From assembly GCF_023821985.2 (NCBI RefSeq), contig NZ_CP098805.1:3286001-3350000 (forward strand): a DNA stretch of 64,000 bases. The letters are read 5' to 3'. A model generated the notes under the pieces. The model was not told the origin of the DNA. It ran no database searches and saw only the letters and a list, made by a program, of their open reading frames with translations. Source of the stretch: Dyadobacter chenhuakuii (lineage in GTDB: Bacteria > Bacteroidota > Bacteroidia > Cytophagales > Spirosomataceae). Of this stretch, positions 42,877 through 50,779 are shown one piece after another (within the stretch, counting starts at the first letter, position 1; every line of letters starts with the position of its first letter). A program made the translations under genes and the position numbers.

Positions 42877-45800
42877 TTAGATTGAAAGATTGATCCCTAC
42901 GTTGACAAACTTGTTCTGCGGATATTGCAGACCGTTTTCTTCCGAGATTTCGGGATCGATGCCAAATTCTTTCAGATTGTCGATGGAGAACAAATTGTAA
43001 CCATTGATGTAAATCCTGGCGCGTTGCAGTTTCACTTTTTCGAGCAATGTTTTTGGCAGAGAATAACCCAGCTCGATGGTTCTGGCGCGGATATATTTCA
43101 CATTATGGATCCAGAAAGTGGAATTTCGCTTGTAGTTGCTATGTCCGCCATCGTTGTAGCGCAATGCCGGATATTTGCCCGGGATCCACTCGCTGTTCAG
43201 GTCAAATGGATCTGCGCGATGCCATCTGTCGAGGAATATTTTGTTCAAAGCGCCGTCGTTCTGATAAGCCCAGCGCTGCTCCCAGTTTTGGTTCCAGGAA
43301 TACATGGCGCCGCCTGAGAAATCTGCGTTAAATGAAACGCCTTTCCAGGTAACCGCAAAGTTCAAACCGAAGTTAATGTTAGGCTGACCATTTGTTGTAT
43401 AACCAATTGGCCTTTCGTCCAGGTTATTGATCACATTATCGCCATTGATATCCTTGTAAATCAGGTCGCCCGGCAATAATGTGCGGTTGCCTTGTTCATC
43501 AATGTTAACCGGATATTCATTGATCTGCTGCTGCGACTGAAACTGTCCGATTGTCTCATAACCCCAGTAAATATTCCTGTAACGGCCTTCCTCAGAATTC
43601 CTGTACTGGTCCCAGGAATTGTTGAAAACGGGCTTATAGGAAGAGACGAATTTGGTGCGTGAGAAGGACACGTTACCACCAACAGAATAGCCAATGTCGC
43701 CGGCTTTTCCATTATAAGCCAGGGCAAGTTCCCATCCGGCTTGTGAATCGCTGTTAACATTCTCATCCGGCAGGCTGTAACCCAGTTCACTTGGAACGAG
43801 CAGGTCGTACTTGCGTCCCAGAAGTCCTGTTCTCAACCGGTAGAAATAGTCAACCGAACCTGTCAGCTTGGTTCCTAGCAAAGAAAAGTCTGCACCTACG
43901 TCCGTGATTTTACTTTTGAACCAGGATATATTATTGATAATCTGTCCTTTATCACGTGACGTTACTACTGCCGTTCCACTTAAAATCGCGTTACCCTGGT
44001 TGTAATTGTATCCTGGCAAATAAGCATATGGATCCAGCGGACGGTTCACGTCATTGTTGAAAAGAATGTTATCATCTCCCAAAATCCCATAGGAAGCCCG
44101 CAGTTTAAGATCGTCCAGAATGCTTCTCGTGCCAATGATATTTTTGAAAAACTGCTCTTCTGTAATCCTCCATCCCGCAGAAGCTGATGGGAAATATCCC
44201 ACCCGGCGATCCGGAGCGAACTTCCAGGAAGCATCGCGGCGAGCCGAAACTTCTACATAATATTTGCCTGCATAGTCATAATTAATCCTACCGATATACC
44301 CTATACGCGCAAGCTGATTATCCTTGTCGTCGTAAGTGTCCATCGTTGCAAAATAGACCAGGGGAAGCACATTGGTTTTAGGAACCGAGTGTACCCATTG
44401 TTCCTGATCACGCTCTTCCTGGCGTTCTGCAACAAAGGTGGCGCCGATTGTATTTTTGCCAAATGTGTTGTTGTAGTTCAGCTGCCCCTGATACACATTG
44501 CGCATGATCTTTTGCGTACGTCTTTCACGCCAGGGGTTTGTGCTTCCGCCGGTTACTTTGTAAGTGTCGTCCGTCGGGTTGTAGGTGTAGGCTTCATAAG
44601 TGTATTCGTGGCCATTCAAAACCCGGTCTCCAATGTAATAGGAATACATTCCCTTGGCAACCAAGCCTTTAATGCCCGGAATTTTGTATTCTGCTGTCAT
44701 ATTGGTCTGCAATACGCGCCAAATGTCCGTTTGGTAACCACCCAGTCGCTTGTTATTATAGGCCCAGTTGGTTTCATTGTGCTTAATATCATTGAGATAC
44801 AATGGGTTATCATTGGCATAAGGGCGTTCAAACGGACGATTCCGCAGGATTGCAAAACGAGGCAGCCAGTAATCATCACCGCCCGGGATACCCGGCTGAT
44901 CGCGGGTTTCGATCCGGCCGTTGATCTGAATGCCTACTTTCAAATTCTCCGTGATCTTGGCGTCAACATTGCTTTGCAGGTTATTCCTTGTAAATGTAAA
45001 CTCACGTCCGAGGACCGAATTCTGGCTTAACCGCGTTGCCGAAATGTAGTAGGAGATTTTATCTGATCCTCCCGTCATGTTCAGGTTAACCGAGGTCAGC
45101 GGCGAATTTTTCTTTACAATGAAATCCTTCCAGTTGAAGCTCTTATAGCCCATTTCGGTGCCGGCTTTATACTTGTCGAGTTCCGCCTGGGTGATGGAGG
45201 TTTTACCATATTGGTTCATTTCCGCTTCCGCTTTTCCGTGCATCCATTGATACGAGTCATTGACTACATTCGGAAATCTCGACCAGTTTTGCCAGCCGGT
45301 GTAAGCGTCAAGGTTGATTGTATTCTTTGTTCCGTTTTTTCCTCTTTTGGTTGTAACCACCACAACACCATTCGCCGCGCGAACCCCGTAAATAGCGGCA
45401 GAAGCGTCTTTTAGCACGGTAATGCTTTCTACATCGTTCGGGGAAATGTTGTTGAACTGCTTGTCGTCCTGCTGAATCCCGTCGATGACAAAAAGCGGAT
45501 TGCCCATGTTCCTGATCTGCACCGTTGCAGCTGCTCCCGGGCGTCCATCCGGCATCCTGAATGTTACGCCTGGTATTTTTCCGGCCAGTCCGGAACTTAC
45601 CGTTGAGCCGCCATGCACGCGGTCAAGATCTTTGCTGGTAACCGTAGCTATGGCGCCGGTAAGCGACTCTTTCTTTTGCGTTCCGTAACCGACAACCACC
45701 ACTTCTTCCAGTGATTTGTCATCCACTTTAAGCGCAACGTCAAATGTGCTCTGAGCACCAGTGACCAGCACTTCCTGCGATATAAAACCCACAAATGAGA

Positions 45801-46380
45801 AAATCAATGTTGTTTCTCCATCGGGAACGGTGATTGAGTATTTTCCTTTTTCGTCGGTCAATGTTCCGGTTTGCGTGCCTTTGAGCACCACACTCACGCC
45901 AGGCAAGCCGGCTCCCCCGTCTTCCTTAACCGTTCCTGTTATCGTTTTCTCAATGGCAGCTTCGGCTGGTTGCGCAGCGGCTGGCTCAATCCCAACCTCA
46001 CCCGCTTTTTCAGGCTGATTATCAGGTCGTATGACGATCAGGTTATTCTTTGCTTTATAGTTCAGTTCCATTGGTTTCAAAAGCGCATCCAAAACGTCCG
46101 CTAGTGCGCCGTTTTGAGCCTTTATGGAAGCTTTTCTTTCTGACTGGATCAGTTTGGAACTGAACACGAACTTTACATTGGTTTGCTTCTCCAGTTGTCC
46201 AAGGATTTTTTTGATGTCCTCATTCTGGATGTCAACCGTAACCTTCTGGCTCAATGCAGATTGAGCTCTTCCATCATGTGCCCATGAAATGCCTACGAAT
46301 AGACCCGCCAGGATACATTGAATGACTGTTATTCGCATGAGTGTGATGAGAAAGTCTTCAAGTCGTCGAACTTTTTTCAT
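42877..46380 (-). CDS. SusC/RagA-family TonB-dependent transporter with STN domain (locus 3)
   Basis: A 1167-residue outer-membrane importer. A signal region (LITLMRITVIQCILAGLFVG) is followed by the STN domain (VTVDIQNEDIKKILGQLEKQ to NLIVI), a carboxypeptidase-like domain (ITGTVKEDGGAGLPGVSVVL), the plug (VTVLKDASAAIYGVRAANGVVVVTTKRG) and a long barrel ending VNVGINLSI. The plug lacks the usual SS/ST before AIYG. The STN domain and upstream FecR/sigma pair make it a signal-transducing receptor. The N-terminal region and STN domain resemble those of the locus 2 protein. An antisense element with its promoter box on the start codon lies upstream (46394-46525). Confidence 0.95.
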   Translation of the reverse strand: MKKVRRLEDFLITLMRITVIQCILAGLFVGISWAHDGRAQSALSQKVTVDIQNEDIKKILGQLEKQTNVKFVFSSKLIQSERKASIKAQNGALADVLDALLKPMELNYKAKNNLIVIRPDNQPEKAGEVGIEPAAAQPAEAAIEKTITGTVKEDGGAGLPGVSVVLKGTQTGTLTDEKGKYSITVPDGETTLIFSFVGFISQEVLVTGAQSTFDVALKVDDKSLEEVVVVGYGTQKKESLTGAIATVTSKDLDRVHGGSTVSSGLAGKIPGVTFRMPDGRPGAAATVQIRNMGNPLFVIDGIQQDDKQFNNISPNDVESITVLKDASAAIYGVRAANGVVVVTTKRGKNGTKNTINLDAYTGWQNWSRFPNVVNDSYQWMHGKAEAEMNQYGKTSITQAELDKYKAGTEMGYKSFNWKDFIVKKNSPLTSVNLNMTGGSDKISYYISATRLSQNSVLGREFTFTRNNLQSNVDAKITENLKVGIQINGRIETRDQPGIPGGDDYWLPRFAILRNRPFERPYANDNPLYLNDIKHNETNWAYNNKRLGGYQTDIWRVLQTNMTAEYKIPGIKGLVAKGMYSYYIGDRVLNGHEYTYEAYTYNPTDDTYKVTGGSTNPWRERRTQKIMRNVYQGQLNYNNTFGKNTIGATFVAERQEERDQEQWVHSVPKTNVLPLVYFATMDTYDDKDNQLARIGYIGRINYDYAGKYYVEVSARRDASWKFAPDRRVGYFPSASAGWRITEEQFFKNIIGTRSILDDLKLRASYGILGDDNILFNNDVNRPLDPYAYLPGYNYNQGNAILSGTAVVTSRDKGQIINNISWFKSKITDVGADFSLLGTKLTGSVDYFYRLRTGLLGRKYDLLVPSELGYSLPDENVNSDSQAGWELALAYNGKAGDIGYSVGGNVSFSRTKFVSSYKPVFNNSWDQYRNSEEGRYRNIYWGYETIGQFQSQQQINEYPVNIDEQGNRTLLPGDLIYKDINGDNVINNLDERPIGYTTNGQPNINFGLNFAVTWKGVSFNADFSGGAMYSWNQNWEQRWAYQNDGALNKIFLDRWHRADPFDLNSEWIPGKYPALRYNDGGHSNYKRNSTFWIHNVKYIRARTIELGYSLPKTLLEKVKLQRARIYINGYNLFSIDNLKEFGIDPEISEENGLQYPQNKFVNVGINLSI

Positions 46381-46393
46381 ATTTTTGAATGAA

Positions 46394-46525
46394 TTTGTTG
46401 GTTAAGGAGATTTATTCAACGAAATCTTCCCTTGCATCCCCTGCAAAAGCGGATGTAAAGTAATGTCAGTTACTTCGGGGAATCTTGAGATCAGTCATGC
46501 TGGAACATGGCTGGTCTTTTTTTTT
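46394..46525 (+). ncRNA. Candidate cis-antisense small RNA over the susC leader (locus 3)
   Basis: Antisense to the fecR-susC leader, the counterpart of 24398-24514. A -7-type box TATTTTTG (46380-46387) overlaps the susC start codon, with TTC instead of TTG at 20 bases upstream. The 3' end is a terminator hairpin, arms 46488-46499 and 46506-46517 with hexaloop CTGGAA, followed by eight Ts. A second pairing joins 46437-46441 with 46477-46481, enclosing 35 bases, and a gap of 6 bases separates it from the hairpin, exactly as in locus 2. Four stem pairs differ from locus 2 by compensatory changes, which supports a selected RNA structure. The start is inferred. Confidence 0.6.
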
Positions 46526-46636
46526 GTGTCAAAGCGGATAGGTTATGTCATAAGCAGCAGCATTTTGGTTGAGATGTTTTCATGTATATATCCGGCAATT
46601 GTTCAATAATTATTTTCTCAATGGTAATCTGATCCT

Positions 46637-47782
46637 TTACTTGCAGCCATTGCCAACAATGGAAACCAAGTTATCGTTTATCTCATACTGAGCGTCCAGC
46701 GCATTGCAAATGGCGTCCAGTTTTTCCCTGAAAGGCTGCCCGATCAGCGTTGCATTTAATGTACAATCGCCCATTTTAATCTTATCATAACTGATTTGCA
46801 CATTATATACTGTCTCCAGCGTTTCAAACACTTTATGAACAGGCGTCTCATCGAAGACAAAACCTTGTTTCGAAATATCCATATCGGGAACCGATCCCTT
46901 TTCCTGACCATCCAGCTTGACGATCCTGCCGCTTTCTTTTGAAAATGCAATTCTCTGATCCTGGCCGAGCGTTATTCCGGTCAGCTCCGGTTTATCTGAT
47001 TCTTCGTCGATTTCTTTTTTATCCAAATTATTGATTGAAAAAACCGACACCGTCCCTGTTTTCACTTCTACCCTGATTTCCTTGTTTGCCTCGGAAGCAT
47101 CAATCATGAAACTGGTCCCCAATACTTTGGTAGCCAGGCCATAGCTATAAACCAGGAAAGGTTTCTCCTTGTTTTTGACAATTTCAAAAAAAGCTTTTCC
47201 TGTTAAAGTCACTTCCCGACGTTTCGCATTAACAGCTTCCGTATAGCTCAAATGTCCGCCTGGCTGCAAAACCACCGAACTGCCATCGGCTAGCAGGATC
47301 GTCAGCGGCTTTTGCGTATCATTATACTTTTGCACGACTTTGTCAGCAGCAACTTGCTCAGTACTCAAATATCCACTCACCCGCCCGTTGCCCTGCTTGT
47401 AGTAAAACCAGTAACTCACCGAACCGATGCTCAGTATCAATGCTGCAGATGCAGCGACCCTTATCCAGCGCCATCCTGATAGAATCCGTTTAGGCTCGGC
47501 AGCCTCTTCCACTTTTGAGGGTCCGGTTTCCTGATTATGCATCTGACTTTCCACTGCGCTCCACATTCTTACGCTTTGCTTTTCAGTAGGCTGGTCTCTG
47601 CCCGTATCTTTGGCCAGCAGGATCACATATTCGCGGGCGGCTTCTATTGTGCGTTGCTTTTCCGGGTGATTTTCCAGGAAAAGCCGCCATTTTTCATTGC
47701 TATGTGCGTCCGGGCGCATCACCCACGCGATAAATTCATCGCTTCGGATCAGTTCCGTTAAGGAGTAAGGGTCATGCGTCAT
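46637..47782 (-). CDS. FecR-family anti-sigma factor (locus 3)
   Basis: An inner-membrane anti-sigma regulator of about 381 residues. A cytoplasmic N-terminus (MTHDPYSLTELIRSDEFIAWVMRP) precedes a membrane segment (WIRVAASAALILSIGSVSYWFYY), a FecR domain (ILLADGSSVVLQPGGHLSYTEA, TGKAFFEIVKN, VLGTSFMIDA) and a DUF4974 domain ending VGNGCK. The N-terminal start ATG 47782 is preferred; the open frame begins at 47827 with MNSLLFPYERR, which has no family character. The sigma gene precedes it by 86 bp and a gap of over 250 bp with the antisense element separates it from susC. Close in type to the locus 2 FecR. Confidence 0.9.
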   Translation of the reverse strand: MTHDPYSLTELIRSDEFIAWVMRPDAHSNEKWRLFLENHPEKQRTIEAAREYVILLAKDTGRDQPTEKQSVRMWSAVESQMHNQETGPSKVEEAAEPKRILSGWRWIRVAASAALILSIGSVSYWFYYKQGNGRVSGYLSTEQVAADKVVQKYNDTQKPLTILLADGSSVVLQPGGHLSYTEAVNAKRREVTLTGKAFFEIVKNKEKPFLVYSYGLATKVLGTSFMIDASEANKEIRVEVKTGTVSVFSINNLDKKEIDEESDKPELTGITLGQDQRIAFSKESGRIVKLDGQEKGSVPDMDISKQGFVFDETPVHKVFETLETVYNVQISYDKIKMGDCTLNATLIGQPFREKLDAICNALDAQYEINDNLVSIVGNGCK

Positions 47783-47868
47783 ATCGGCGGGAATTCGTCT
47801 TTCATAAGGAAAGAGCAGGGAATTCACGAAATGACCCCTCGAAAATCAAACTTTTTTGAAGAAAAATT

Positions 47869-48510
47869 CTAAAAAAGACCTAACAGGCAGAAGATCAGGC
47901 TGGATATCAGCAAAATCTCCCGGTTATGGCGGAGGGAAGTGAGGGCTTTGTAAATGAAATTGCGGACCGACTTTTCACTGACGCCCATAATCCCGGCTAT
48001 TTCTTCAATGCTGAAATCATCAAAATAACGCAATGTTAACGCTTCAACTTGTCGCTCGGGAAGCCGCGACATCAGATTTTGCACTTGTTTTGCGCGTAAT
48101 GAGGCAGACTCAATGTCGATTAACAATGTTTCGGAGTTTCCGCCATTCGCTGGTGTTTCTGTGTCGTTCAGCGATGTAATTTCCTCTGTAACCGGAAACT
48201 TGTCGTTAGCCAGGTGAATGCGCCTTCTAAGAGCCCGGTAAAGGTAAAATTTAACGGATGTTACATTATCGGTGAGGTTACTACGCAGTCGCCATATGTC
48301 GATAAAAACATCCTGAACTGCATCTTCGACAATGGCTGAGTTTTGTGAGAGCTTGCTTCCGTAATTATAAAGCGTGCGGTGGTATTTCTCAAAAATGATT
48401 GTAAACGCCTGCTCGTCTCCTTCGCGAATCCGTTGCCACAATTGCTGGTCCGTTTTTTCCCCTATTAAGGTATCAAAATTGATCACCGCCAAGTCCGTTT
48501 TTACTAACAA
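47869..48510 (-). CDS. ECF RNA polymerase sigma-70 factor (locus 3)
   Basis: A 213-residue ECF sigma factor. Region 2 (KYHRTLYNYGSKLSQNSAIVEDAVQDVFIDIWRLR) and region 4 (LPERQVEALTLRYFDDFSIEEIAGIMGVSEKSVRNFIYKALTSL) are intact. A hydrophobic C-terminus ends LLISSLIFCLLGLF. There is no ATG near the N-terminus: the frame begins with TTG at 48510, and GTG at 48486 (before INFDTLIGEK) is the main alternative. A rare start may keep levels of the factor low. It heads the longest operon in the window and is followed by its FecR partner, then susC/susD. Confidence 0.92.
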   Translation of the reverse strand: MLVKTDLAVINFDTLIGEKTDQQLWQRIREGDEQAFTIIFEKYHRTLYNYGSKLSQNSAIVEDAVQDVFIDIWRLRSNLTDNVTSVKFYLYRALRRRIHLANDKFPVTEEITSLNDTETPANGGNSETLLIDIESASLRAKQVQNLMSRLPERQVEALTLRYFDDFSIEEIAGIMGVSEKSVRNFIYKALTSLRHNREILLISSLIFCLLGLF

Positions 48511-48594
48511 GGCATAAAGCTAAATAATTATCTCTAAAATACTATTTGAAAGATTTTTAGGGCTTTTGTTGTGTACAACCGGTAAGAATAAAAA

Positions 48595-48622
48595 AAGCGC
48601 AGGACCGGGTTGTCCTGCGCTT
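48595..48622 (-). terminator. Intrinsic terminator of the Rpn-like gene
   Basis: An 11-bp perfect stem (48595-48605 with 48612-48622, AAGCGCAGGAC/GTCCTGCGCTT) with a 6-base loop, followed on the minus strand by an uninterrupted T-tract. It lies 24 bases after the stop of the Rpn-like gene. Confidence 0.9.
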
Positions 48623-48646
48623 CATATCTATCTTCCAATTCCGAAA

Positions 48647-49594
48647 CTATAATCTCGCTTTCACTTCCTGAACAAACGCAACAGGCACGCCAACCAGTTC
48701 GGCTATTTCTTCCAAGCTAAACCGATTTGCGTTTAGCAAGTTTTTCGTGAAGAAGGTATCCTTTTCAAGACTGACTTCTTCCTTAGCCTCTTCTCGTGTG
48801 ATATAGATCACTGCTTCATCAATGCCCATAGTCGTGTATGTTTTATGTGTTAAATTGTAAACCTCCTGACTATATGAAGCCGAAAGAAACGGATCATTTA
48901 GTACGACATAAAATTTCAAAAATTTCATCAGCTTTGCAATCTTAGGCTTGGATATTTTCTCGCTGAGAAGTTTCCTGGCCAACTGGATTTTCAAGTCAAA
49001 AAGATCTTTATCACTTAGCTTTTTACTTTTTAGCGCGATCTTGACCGTCGTTAAAATATGCGCGAACACATTATCGCTTTCAGCTAGCTTTCGATCGCAT
49101 TGATCCAATACTTTCAGAATGTTAAACTCAAACCGAAGTGATGTTCCAAGAAATGATTGTTCAAAGCAGCTTGGATAATAATGCTTATTGTCATCCGTCA
49201 GGATTGCCAGTGCCGTTGTGCGCTTGCGGTATCTGTCCCAGATCCGATAGTAGTATGTGAACATTCGATCTGCAAAATGTGGGTCGGTGTAGCCTTGCAC
49301 TTCAATGTGAACCAATATCCATTCCTCCTGGCCCTCTTTGGTAAAGACTTTAACAAGCTTATCAACAAATTTGCTGGAATAATGATCATTATCAGGTGGG
49401 AAAAGCTGTTCGAGCTCTTTGTCCAGATATTCAAAATCTTTGGAGAAATCAAATACGTCGTCAGCTTCGGGGAAGAAGAACCGTAAGAAATCTTCGAATG
49501 TGTCTTCCAGAATGGATTTCCAGAGAATGTCGTTTCTTTTCACAGAAATAGGGATGATTAGGACATTGATACGTCCCGTCATCCCTATGGTCAC
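48647..49594 (-). CDS. Rpn-family PD-(D/E)XK nuclease-like protein (putative transposase family)
   Basis: A 315-residue protein of the Rpn/YhgA-like group, a PD-(D/E)XK nuclease fold linked to DNA recombination and often annotated as a transposase. The core EEWILVHIEVQGYTDPHFADRMFTYYYRIWDRY carries the EVQ motif near residue 97. Upstream, WKSILEDTFEDFLRFFFPE and an acidic region supply other positions. The C-terminal third is helical and ends in a short helix-turn-helix-like element (RFSLEEIAELVGVPVAFVQEVKARL). GTG 49543 (before KRNDILW) is a likely alternative start. No terminal inverted repeats or target-site duplications are evident around it, so it is not part of a visible mobile element. 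It follows serC by 19 bp. Confidence 0.82.
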   Translation of the reverse strand: MTIGMTGRINVLIIPISVKRNDILWKSILEDTFEDFLRFFFPEADDVFDFSKDFEYLDKELEQLFPPDNDHYSSKFVDKLVKVFTKEGQEEWILVHIEVQGYTDPHFADRMFTYYYRIWDRYRKRTTALAILTDDNKHYYPSCFEQSFLGTSLRFEFNILKVLDQCDRKLAESDNVFAHILTTVKIALKSKKLSDKDLFDLKIQLARKLLSEKISKPKIAKLMKFLKFYVVLNDPFLSASYSQEVYNLTHKTYTTMGIDEAVIYITREEAKEEVSLEKDTFFTKNLLNANRFSLEEIAELVGVPVAFVQEVKARL

Positions 49595-49613
49595 TCAAAT
49601 CGTATTTTTTATT

Positions 49614-50687
49614 TTAGATGTCCCCTAATTCATACACAAGTTTTTCTACTGCATCATATGAAGTTGCCGGGAAGTTGGCGATGCGGAGCTGGGAACTTTT
49701 GAATTCTCCATAACCACTTCCGATCACCATTCCTTTTTCTTTTATCTTCTTGATAATGTCTGCGGAGGGAGTTTCTACGTTGGCTACAACCACAGTCTGA
49801 GAGCGGTTTTGCACTTCCTTTACGAAGGAAGAAAAGCCATTGGTCTTCTCAATGAAATCATAAATGAGTGCTGCCTTTTGCTCTGTTGCTTTCCTGAGTT
49901 CGCCAGCGCCGATCTTATTAAAGTCCTCTGCGATTTTACCCAACAAATAAATCCCCATCACATTAGGTGTAGCAGGCGTTTCATTGTTCAGGGCGTTTTT
50001 CCAAAGCGTCGGCAGATCATTATGAGCACCGATTGAATATTGGTTTTTGATTTGCCTTGCCTTTTCCAAACACTTCTCACTCACAATCCAAACCCCCAGA
50101 CCAGCCGGAAGCCCGAATGCTTTTTGGACAGAAAAAAATGCTGTATCGATCAAGTTATAGTCCAGATCAGGATATGGAGCGGAAGACACGATATCTACGG
50201 CGATGAACTTGTCGGGGTTCTTTTCTTTAAGCTTATGGATTTCGCTTACAGGCATTTGCACGCCCGAGCTCGTTTCGTTATGCGTTACACAGATCAATTC
50301 GGCATATTCAGGCACTTCGATTTCATCAGCGGTAAAACCTTCGCCCATCGGCTTTTCAAATTTGTGTGCATACTTATTCAATGCACTCGAATATTCACAA
50401 AACTTCTTCGAGAAGGATCCGTTAACCAGGTGGAAACTTTCCAGCTCCACACAGCTGAACAAGATCCGCTCCCACGCTTCCGATGCTGAGCCCAGGAACA
50501 TGATAGCGTGTGTATCAGGCACGTTCAGGAGAATACGGAGCTGGTCTACGGTAAATTTATGCAAGTCACGATATTGCTGACTGCGGTGCGAAATAGATCC
50601 CAGCTGACCGCTGACAAAACTTTGTAAATGCTGCTCAAATGTAGGATACAACTGAGCCGGGCCTGGGGTAAAATAGGTTAAAGACAT
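49614..50687 (-). CDS. serC: Phosphoserine aminotransferase
   Basis: A 357-residue PLP-dependent class V aminotransferase that transfers an amino group from glutamate to 3-phosphohydroxypyruvate in serine synthesis, and may serve PLP synthesis too. It begins TYFTPGPAQLYP, the family opening. The substrate-binding SHRSQQYRDLH is near residue 34, AIMFLGSASEAWERIL follows, the PLP aspartate is in IAVDIVSSAPYP near residue 172, and the Schiff-base lysine is in FFSVQKAFGLPAG near 192. The short length (about 360) fits SerC of this phylum. It is 92 bp after the serA-serB fusion gene, so the two genes supply all three steps from 3-phosphoglycerate to serine. Confidence 0.9.
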   Translation of the reverse strand: MSLTYFTPGPAQLYPTFEQHLQSFVSGQLGSISHRSQQYRDLHKFTVDQLRILLNVPDTHAIMFLGSASEAWERILFSCVELESFHLVNGSFSKKFCEYSSALNKYAHKFEKPMGEGFTADEIEVPEYAELICVTHNETSSGVQMPVSEIHKLKEKNPDKFIAVDIVSSAPYPDLDYNLIDTAFFSVQKAFGLPAGLGVWIVSEKCLEKARQIKNQYSIGAHNDLPTLWKNALNNETPATPNVMGIYLLGKIAEDFNKIGAGELRKATEQKAALIYDFIEKTNGFSSFVKEVQNRSQTVVVANVETPSADIIKKIKEKGMVIGSGYGEFKSSQLRIANFPATSYDAVEKLVYELGDI

Positions 50688-50732
50688 CGATTAATGACTG
50701 AGTTTTGATGGAAGGAATGCTGAATGAGTTGG

Positions 50733-50758
50733 CGGTGCCGATCAGCTGGCCGGCACCG
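50733..50758 (-). other. GC-rich hairpin between serC and the serA-serB gene
   Basis: An 8-bp perfect stem (50733-50740 with 50751-50758, CGGTGCCG/CGGCACCG) with a 10-base loop in the 92-bp gap. There is no T-tract after it on the minus strand, so it is not a clear intrinsic terminator; it could slow RNA polymerase or bind a regulator. Confidence 0.35.
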
Positions 50759-50779
50759 TTGAATCTTGTTTGTTCAATC

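Noticed and set aside
44389..45030. 213-residue plus-strand frame antisense to susC of locus 3
   Set aside because: Same reason: it is an antisense shadow in a well-supported gene, and its composition is that of a complementary frame.
48647..49594. Rpn-like gene as part of an insertion sequence
   Set aside because: No terminal inverted repeats or duplicated target were visible, and neighbours on both sides are intact chromosomal genes.
50733..50758. Terminator between the serA-serB fusion and serC
   Set aside because: No T-tract follows the hairpin on the minus strand, and the genes belong to one pathway, so co-transcription is more likely; kept only as an unassigned hairpin.
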